NCBI GenBank assembly: GCA_018970845.1
Contig: JAGWVO010000071.1
Coordinates: 1 to 12,743 of the forward strand
Direction: 5' to 3'
Length of the DNA stretch: 12,743 nucleotides
Source of the DNA: Planctomycetota bacterium
GTDB lineage: Bacteria; Planctomycetota; Planctomycetia; Gemmatales; Gemmataceae
This document shows, piece by piece, positions 8,079 through 12,743 of the stretch. The position numbers and the translations under genes are program-made. The notes below the pieces were generated by a model. That model searched no databases. It saw only the letters and a list, made by a program, of their open reading frames with translations, and was not told the origin of the DNA. Positions within the stretch are counted from its first letter, which is position 1. The number at the start of each line of letters is the position of its first letter.

Positions 8079-8840
8079 TCACTTCGCCGCCGACCTTCCG
8101 CACACCGCCATCGCCACCAATCCCGCTCCAGACGCGCAGGCAAGGCTCGCCACGCCGGCCACCGCCACCAAGGGTCCGGCGGCATGCCTGAGTTGCCGCC
8201 AGGCCACCACCGGCAAGGTCTCCGTGTCGGGCCCGCAGACGAACACCGCCACCACGGCGTCGTTGAAGGAGATCAAGAACACCGCGCCCGCGGCCGCCCA
8301 CAACCACGGCGCCAACAGCGGCAGCGTCACCCGCCGCGCCGTTTCCCACGGCCCCGCCCCCAGGCCGCGCGCCGCCGCCCGCAGCGTCTCCAACTCGGCG
8401 GAACATCCCAGCCGCGCCAGCAGCACCGCCACAGGCAACCCCAAAAGCGCGTGCGCCAGCACCAGCGCCGCCCATGTTCCCGCCAGGCCCGCGGCATGGG
8501 CCAGCACCAACAACCCCAGCCCCAGGGCCGCCCCCGGCAGGCACGCCGGCGCCAGCAGAACGGCCATGGCAGCGCCGTTTTTCGCGGGCGCCAGCGCCGC
8601 CATCGCCCCCAGGGGAACCGCAACGCCGGCCGCCAGGACCGCCGCCAGCAGGCTGCGCCCCAGCGCTCCTGTCCATTGCGGATCGCCCATGAACTCGATG
8701 TGCCAGCGCGCCGACCAGGCGGCCACCGGCGGGGTGAGCAGCATGTCGGGCGAGAACGAGACCCACACGGAATGGGCCACGGGCACCAGCAGGGCCGAAA
8801 CCAGCAGCCAGCCAACGGCCCGTGTCCACGCGGGGCTCAT
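8079..8840 (-). CDS. ABC transporter permease, PotC-like
   Basis: This 253-residue inner-membrane protein has about six hydrophobic segments. After the first membrane segment comes SFSPDMLLTPP (28-38), typical of PotC-type permeases. The cytoplasmic EAA coupling loop lies near 148-178 (RGLGAGPWETARRVTLP), and FNDAVVAVFVCGP (192-204) followed by TLPVVAW matches the PotC C-terminal signature. It would form the translocation pore with the upstream permease. Its ATG overlaps that gene's stop as ATGA, marking the start despite a frame open much further upstream. It is the last gene of the operon. Polyamine-type transporters (POPT family) also take iron, thiamine or aminoethylphosphonate, so the substrate is not determined. 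Confidence 0.9.
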   Translation of the reverse strand: MSPAWTRAVGWLLVSALLVPVAHSVWVSFSPDMLLTPPVAAWSARWHIEFMGDPQWTGALGRSLLAAVLAAGVAVPLGAMAALAPAKNGAAMAVLLAPACLPGAALGLGLLVLAHAAGLAGTWAALVLAHALLGLPVAVLLARLGCSAELETLRAAARGLGAGPWETARRVTLPLLAPWLWAAAGAVFLISFNDAVVAVFVCGPDTETLPVVAWRQLRHAAGPLVAVAGVASLACASGAGLVAMAVCGRSAAK

Positions 8841-9601
8841 GCGCGCGCCCCCCGGGGCGACGCCGCCAACGCCACCACGCACAGCAGCGACAGCGCCACT
8901 CCGTCGGCCGCCGCCCGGGGCCAGCGCCCCAGGTCGAACAACTCGCGCTGCATCTCCACCGCCAGGGTGGCCTCCCCGGGGCCGCCCAGGAACAGCGGGC
9001 CCAAAAACGCCCCCAAGCCCCACACCCAGCCCAGTTGCAGGCACAAGGCCACCGCCGGCAGCGACAGCGGCCAGACCACCCGGGCCAGCACCAGCCAAGG
9101 CCCCGCCCCCAAGCCTCGCGCCGCCGCGGCCAGCGCCGGGTCGATGCCCCGCAAGGCCACCACCAGCACCAATGCCGCGTAAGGCGCCACCAGCCAGGTC
9201 TCGGCCAGCACGCCGCCCAGCCAGCCCCTCGGCAGCAACCGCTGCAGGCCGAACAGCGCCGCCAGCACCCCGCACAGCCGGGGAGCCAGTATCAGCCCCA
9301 CGGCCAGCGCGAACCGCCAGCCCGACAGCGGCGCCGCCGCCAGCGCCATCAGGTAACCCGCCGAGGTGGACAGCGCCGCCACCGCCAGGCCCGTCACCAC
9401 CGTGGTGGCGATGATGCGCCCGTGGTGCGCGTCGGCCAGCGCCATCCAGTTCGCGAGCGACCAACTCCCCGGCTCGTAGAGGCCGGCGCCGGTTCCCGGG
9501 GCGTGCAGGCTCATGCGCAGGGTGAGCGCCGCGCCACCCGCCGTGCCGAGCGCGCACGCGAGCAGCGCCGGAACCAGGAGCCAGCCACCCCGGGCCGTCA
9601 T
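8837..9601 (-). CDS. ABC transporter permease, PotB-like
   Basis: This 254-residue polytopic membrane protein has segments near 8-28, 64-90, 97-118, 132-150, 183-206 and 232-247. The EAA loop for contact with the ATPase lies at about 154-182 (ARGLGAGPWLVLARVVWPL). GLGAFLGPLFLGGP (195-208) matches the GAF-x2-P-x-LLGGP signature of PotB-type permeases. Its start overlaps the ATPase stop (ATGA) and its stop overlaps the next permease start (ATGA), implying coupled, near equimolar synthesis. Together the two permeases form a heterodimeric importer pore. Confidence 0.9.
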   Translation of the reverse strand: MTARGGWLLVPALLACALGTAGGAALTLRMSLHAPGTGAGLYEPGSWSLANWMALADAHHGRIIATTVVTGLAVAALSTSAGYLMALAAAPLSGWRFALAVGLILAPRLCGVLAALFGLQRLLPRGWLGGVLAETWLVAPYAALVLVVALRGIDPALAAAARGLGAGPWLVLARVVWPLSLPAVALCLQLGWVWGLGAFLGPLFLGGPGEATLAVEMQRELFDLGRWPRAAADGVALSLLCVVALAASPRGARA

Positions 9602-10617
9602 GGCGAACCGCCCGTTTCCAGGGGATGCACCCGGCTGGCTCCCGCCACCACGGCCGTGCCCACCGGGGGGAAGCCCCGGCCGCGCGCGACCCAGCGCAGC
9701 GGGCCGTCGGCCAAGGTGGCCAGCATCTCGTGCCCGTGGTATTCCAGCCGGGCCACCACCATGGGGCGTGAGAACGCGGCGCCGGAAGGATTGATCTCCA
9801 GGTGCTCCGGGCGCACAAGCACCCGCCCGGAGCCGGGCAGGCCCGCCACGGCGGCATCGACGATGTTGGCCGGGCCGAGGAAGCCGGCGGTGAACTCCGA
9901 GCGGGGGGCTTCATACAGCCTTCGCGGAGGGCCCGACTCCACAACCTTTCCCCGGTTCATCACCGCGAGGATGTCGCCGTGGGCCATCGCCTCGGCCGGA
10001 TCATGCGTGACCATGAGGGTGGCGATGCCGGTTTCCTTGTGCAGCCGCAGCACCAGTTCGAGCATTTGGCTCCTGAGGTGAGTGTCGAGGCCGGAGAGCG
10101 GCTCGTCGAGCAGCAGGGCCGCCGGACGGGTGACGAGGGCCCGCGCCAACGCCACCCGCTGCCGCTGCCCGCCCGAAAGCCCGTCCGGCCGCCGCGCCGC
10201 CTCGTCGCCGCCGATGCCCACGCGGGCCAGCATGGCGCGGGCCCGCCCAAGCGCCTCCGCCGCGCCGGCGCCCCGGGCCCGCGGCCCAAAGGCGACATTG
10301 TCGATGGCCGAAAGATGAGGGAACAGCGCCAGGTTCTGGAACACCATGCCGATGCCGCGCGCCTCGGGAGCCAGCGCCTTGGCCTCGGCGCCTCCCAAGA
10401 GCACCCGGCCCGCCGCCGGCGCGATGTGCCCGGCGACGACTCCCAGCAGCGTTGACTTGCCGCAGCCCGACGGCCCGAGGATCGACACGAACGCCCCAGC
10501 CGGAACGGCCAGCGACACCCCGTCGAGCGCCAGCACCGGGCCCCGCAGGCACGACACGCCCTCGAGGCGGATCGCCTCAGCCGGCGCGCAGGACGGCGCG
10601 TTCCCAGCGGTCGGCAA
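9598..10617 (-). CDS. ABC transporter ATP-binding protein, PotA-like
   Basis: This cytoplasmic ATPase drives import through the two downstream permeases. With the start used here it has 339 residues: Walker A GPSGCGKST at 48-56, Q-loop Q94, signature LSGGQ at 147-151, Walker B LLLDEP at 168-173 and H-loop H205. A C-terminal TOBE-like domain of about 100 residues, with VRPEHLEINP, is typical of PotA/FbpC-type subunits. The start is uncertain because no ATG lies in frame near the expected N-terminus. The TTG at 10617 keeps the whole first strand (AIRLEGVS) and has GGTGGG six bases upstream, giving a 41-base overlap with the binding-protein gene. A GTG at 10557 would cut into that strand. A longer upstream frame is discarded because it reads across the binding-protein gene. 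Confidence 0.9.
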   Translation of the reverse strand: MPTAGNAPSCAPAEAIRLEGVSCLRGPVLALDGVSLAVPAGAFVSILGPSGCGKSTLLGVVAGHIAPAAGRVLLGGAEAKALAPEARGIGMVFQNLALFPHLSAIDNVAFGPRARGAGAAEALGRARAMLARVGIGGDEAARRPDGLSGGQRQRVALARALVTRPAALLLDEPLSGLDTHLRSQMLELVLRLHKETGIATLMVTHDPAEAMAHGDILAVMNRGKVVESGPPRRLYEAPRSEFTAGFLGPANIVDAAVAGLPGSGRVLVRPEHLEINPSGAAFSRPMVVARLEYHGHEMLATLADGPLRWVARGRGFPPVGTAVVAGASRVHPLETGGSP

Positions 10618-11650
10618 GCTCGTCCCACCGGGAGGAGTAGAAGTCATAGGGGTAGTACCGCAGGGCCTTGAACTGCTCGGGCGAATGGGGATAAATCGAC
10701 TTCCACAGGTCGTCTTCCCCGGCCATGTCGGCGGCGGCGTCGAGCCTCGCCGAGGCCATGCCCCGACGGGCGAACCCGAGCTGCGCCTCCCGCGAGAACA
10801 ACACATCGAGCGCCGCGTGCGCCAATTCCATTCTCGGGGTTCCGCGGGGAATCGCCCAGAACACCTGCACCATGGCCCGGTCGGCATCCGGCACCACCGC
10901 GGCCAACTCGGGCTTCCCGCGCATCGCCTGCAGGTATTCGGGGCTGTGCATGTTCCCCGCCAATACCCGGCGGTCGGCCAGCGCCAGCATCATGTCGGTG
11001 GTGTTGGGCCACCACAGCCCCACCTGGCCCCGGTGCTCGCGCGCGAAGCGGAACACCGCGTCGGCGTCGCGGCGCAGCAGCGCCTCGGCGTCGCCCGCCT
11101 TGCCGTCGGCATCGGCCATGACGCAGGCGAAGGTGTAAAGGCTCATGTAGAAGTGGTTGTACAGGCCCACCTTGCCCTTGAGCCCGGGGCGCAGCAGGTC
11201 GGCCCAGCGAGCCGGCGCCGGCGCGGGCGACGCACGGTGGCACGCCAGCGTCATCACGGCGTCGGGGTAGGTGATGCCGAGCCTTTCGCGGAAGATCCAG
11301 TTGTCGAGCGCCGCGGGGGCGATTCCCGCGTGGTTGGGAACCCGGGCCAGGTCGACGGGAGCGAACAGCCCCTCGCGCGCGGCGGGATAACCCTGCGTGG
11401 CGTCGGTGATCATGAGGTCGAACGGCGGGTCGTCGGCGGGCGCCGCCTTCAGCTTGGCCATCGCGTCCCACCAGCCCGAGCGCAGGCTCGCCTCGGCTCC
11501 GGTGGCCTGCCGGAAAAGGGGCGAGAACACCTCGCGCATCGCTCGCTCGTGCCCCCCCGCGTACACGAACACCCGCAACTCCCCGCCCCGCCGGCCGGCG
11601 CAACCGGCGGCGGAGGCGGCCGAGGCCATCAGGAAGGTCCGCCTGTTCAC
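10577..11650 (-). CDS. Tat-exported lipoprotein, extracellular solute-binding protein of an ABC importer
   Basis: The GTG at 11650 is chosen over upstream ATGs because GGAGGGG precedes it closely and because it overlaps the previous stop as GTGA. The 357-residue product begins with NRRTFLMA, a twin-arginine motif (R3, R4), and a short hydrophobic stretch ending in SAAGC, a lipobox with C17 as the lipidated residue. The mature part starts near residue 24 with LRVFVYAGG and keeps the two-lobed fold typical of PotD/FbpA-like proteins, for example PFDLMITDATQGYP in the first lobe. It should be exported folded, anchored by lipid, and deliver its ligand to the two permeases. The ligand cannot be read from the sequence; polyamine, iron, thiamine or phosphonate are options in this superfamily. 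Confidence 0.88.
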   Translation of the reverse strand: MNRRTFLMASAASAAGCAGRRGGELRVFVYAGGHERAMREVFSPLFRQATGAEASLRSGWWDAMAKLKAAPADDPPFDLMITDATQGYPAAREGLFAPVDLARVPNHAGIAPAALDNWIFRERLGITYPDAVMTLACHRASPAPAPARWADLLRPGLKGKVGLYNHFYMSLYTFACVMADADGKAGDAEALLRRDADAVFRFAREHRGQVGLWWPNTTDMMLALADRRVLAGNMHSPEYLQAMRGKPELAAVVPDADRAMVQVFWAIPRGTPRMELAHAALDVLFSREAQLGFARRGMASARLDAAADMAGEDDLWKSIYPHSPEQFKALRYYPYDFYSSRWDELADRWERAVLRAG

Positions 11651-12267
11651 CTGGCCCCTCCGAAATGATTCCATGCCATGGCCACCCGCCCCGCCACCGT
11701 CAGCCAGCACAGCGCGCCAAACACCACGGCCAGCGTGCCGAACAGGTGGGGCCACAGGCAGAAGGCGGTGAAGAAGGCGATGGTTTCCGTCCCCTCCATG
11801 AGGCCGAACGAGTAGTACATCGACTTCACCCCTTGCGCGCGCGTGCCTTCGCCGCGCCTGGCGGCGATCGCCGCGTACGCCAGGAACGACGCCCCCGTGC
11901 CCATGAAGCTGAGCATGAGGAACGCGGCGGCGAACGCGTCGGCCGGGTCGCGCAGCAAAAAGGCGAACGGCACGCCCGAGTAGAAGACCATGTCGCAGAC
12001 GATGTCGAGGTAGCCGCCCAGGTCGGTCGGGCCGGTCCGGCGGGCCACGGCGCCGTCGAGGCCATCGAGCACCCGGTTGCCGGCGATCAGCGCCAGCGCC
12101 GCGGCGAACTGGCCCGCGGCGATGGCCGCGCAGGCCCCCGCGCCCAGCGCGAAGCCCGCCAGCGTGACCGCGTTGGCCCCCACGCCCAGGCGAGCCATCA
12201 CCGCCCCGGCCGCGTTCAAGGGCGGATCAATCAGCGGACGCACCAGGCCGTCGAGCATAGGGGCCAT
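11647..12267 (-). CDS. CDP-alcohol phosphatidyltransferase family membrane protein
   Basis: This 206-residue integral membrane enzyme should transfer a phosphatidyl or similar group from a CDP-activated donor to an alcohol, with release of CMP. The signature is complete: D68-x2-D71-G72-x2-A75-R76-x7-G84-x3-D88-x3-D92, whose aspartates bind metal and the CDP moiety. The spacer before the glycine is seven residues, against eight in PgsA-like enzymes. Hydrophobic segments flank the motif (about 33-64, 93-105, 111-136, 163-195). The product alcohol (glycerol phosphate, inositol phosphate, serine or another) is not evident. It is the first gene of the transporter operon and overlaps the binding-protein gene as GTGA. 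The ATG at 12267 has no clear Shine-Dalgarno sequence; a second ATG at 12258 has none either. The 78 bases upstream, to 12345, hold no gene or convincing promoter. Confidence 0.9.
   Translation of the reverse strand: MAPMLDGLVRPLIDPPLNAAGAVMARLGVGANAVTLAGFALGAGACAAIAAGQFAAALALIAGNRVLDGLDGAVARRTGPTDLGGYLDIVCDMVFYSGVPFAFLLRDPADAFAAAFLMLSFMGTGASFLAYAAIAARRGEGTRAQGVKSMYYSFGLMEGTETIAFFTAFCLWPHLFGTLAVVFGALCWLTVAGRVAMAWNHFGGAR
11655..11661 (-). promoter_or_regulatory. Ribosome binding site of the solute-binding protein
   Basis: Minus-strand GGAGGGG lies inside the end of the phosphatidyltransferase gene, with its GGAGG core six bases from the GTG at 11650. It decides this GTG start, which also places the twin-arginine motif at the very N-terminus. 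Confidence 0.75.
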
Positions 12268-12345
12268 ACGGGGTGTGGGGACTTTAAAGATCAGTCAAAT
12301 AGGGCGCATGACCGGCAATCAGGCGAATCAGCGCGATACCATTTT

Positions 12346-12606
12346 TCATGCAGGCCGGGCGGAATAACCGGAGGCAAGTTCAGGCTGTGCGACGACCGGC
12401 AGGATGGCTGGGCGGGATTTCAATTCCGTCAGGTGACGGATCAAGACGGCTGCCATCTCATCGTCCTCCAACTCGGCCAACCCCTTGCCCAGATGGGCCT
12501 CGCCCAACAGTCCTATGTGGGCCATCAATTGGCCCAACCGCACATCCGGAGCCACGCCGGAAACTTGGGCCAACAGGGCAATGATCTCGCGGCGGTTGTC
12601 GGTCAT
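12346..12606 (-). CDS. Small acidic hypothetical protein
   Basis: This 86-residue soluble protein is not assigned to a named family. It starts REIIALLAQVS, then DVRLGQLMAHIGLL (21-34), an acidic ELEDDEMAAVL segment (45-55) and a helical LIRHLTEL, followed by a probably disordered tail rich in Pro and Ala. The order of a helix, RLGQL and an EDDE helix reminds me of short conserved proteins I associate with planctomycete-like genomes; that is memory only. GGAG lies ten bases before the ATG at 12606, and the ATG overlaps the stop of the upstream frame as ATGA, both supporting a real gene. No transmembrane segment or metal site is visible. Confidence 0.65.
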   Translation of the reverse strand: MTDNRREIIALLAQVSGVAPDVRLGQLMAHIGLLGEAHLGKGLAELEDDEMAAVLIRHLTELKSRPAILPVVAQPELASGYSARPA

Positions 12607-12743
12607 GGCAGCAGATCTCCAATCCGGGGGGCATCCGCCAACGCCAAGGGCAACTTCCCGATCACCTCGACCCGGATCAAGGTGCCCGGAGATCGGATAG
12701 CCAATCGGGTTGCCCGTGTGACTCCATCATACAGCATAAGGAA
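12603..12743 (-). CDS. 3' end of an unidentified gene, or a 44-codon small gene
   Basis: A minus-strand frame runs from the right edge to a TGA at 12603-12605, overlapping the next gene's ATG by four bases. An ATG at 12737 could start a 44-residue protein, but the frame stays open to the edge, so it may be the end of a longer gene. Visible residues include LIRVEVIGKLPLALADAPR, a strand-rich pattern I do not recognise. The ATGA junction is the main reason to believe it. Confidence 0.4.
   Translation of the reverse strand, partial: FLMLYDGVTRATRLAIRSPGTLIRVEVIGKLPLALADAPRIGDLLP

Noticed and set aside
8038..9414. Long Pro/Ala-rich and Arg/Gln-rich plus-strand frames opposite the permeases
   Set aside because: Low-complexity composition, no domain, and full overlap with clear membrane-protein genes on the other strand.
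8079..9944. A 621-codon minus-strand frame that could be read as a fusion protein ending in the PotC-like permease
   Set aside because: The part before 8840 is an out-of-frame reading of the PotB-like permease and the ATPase. The ATGA overlap at 8837-8840 marks the real start.
9598..10887. A 90-residue N-terminal extension of the ABC ATPase
   Set aside because: The extension is an out-of-frame reading of the binding-protein gene and is unlike any ABC ATPase N-terminus.

Overview
This is a strongly GC-rich bacterial window, very probably from a Gram-negative organism: a Tat-type lipoprotein binding protein feeds an ABC importer, genes are tightly packed with 4-base start/stop overlaps, and GTG and probably TTG starts are used. 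The phylum cannot be fixed from the sequence. The small protein at 12346-12606 reminds me of short proteins I associate with planctomycete-like genomes, but that is recollection, not evidence. No rRNA, tRNA, CRISPR array or transposase was seen.

Left part (1-8078), a candidate defence block. A giant minus-strand DEAH-type helicase gene runs off the left edge, with at least 1720 codons visible. It carries two RecA-like halves, two putative zinc sites, a DUF1998 cysteine cluster and a C-terminal Vsr/DUF559-like PD-(D/E)XK nuclease domain. Divergent from it is a two-gene plus-strand toxin-antitoxin module (DUF433 antitoxin, DUF5615 PIN-like toxin) joined by an ATGA overlap. Convergent with that module is a minus-strand gene for a NERD nuclease fused to a UvrD/Rep-type SF1 helicase. 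An AT-rich palindromic patch separates the convergent genes. Two different nuclease-helicase fusions around a toxin-antitoxin module look like part of a defence island. The giant helicase resembles DruE of Druantia systems, but its likely partner genes lie outside the window.

Right part (8079-12267), one minus-strand operon. In transcription order it holds a CDP-alcohol phosphatidyltransferase, a Tat/lipobox substrate-binding protein, an ABC ATPase of the PotA type, and two permeases of the PotB and PotC types. Neighbouring genes overlap by 4 bases, except the binding protein and ATPase, which seem to overlap by about 41 bases. The arrangement suggests that import of a small polar solute is linked to membrane-lipid head-group synthesis.

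Right edge (12346-12743). A small unrecognised protein gene is preceded by the end of another frame, overlapping by ATGA, both on the minus strand.
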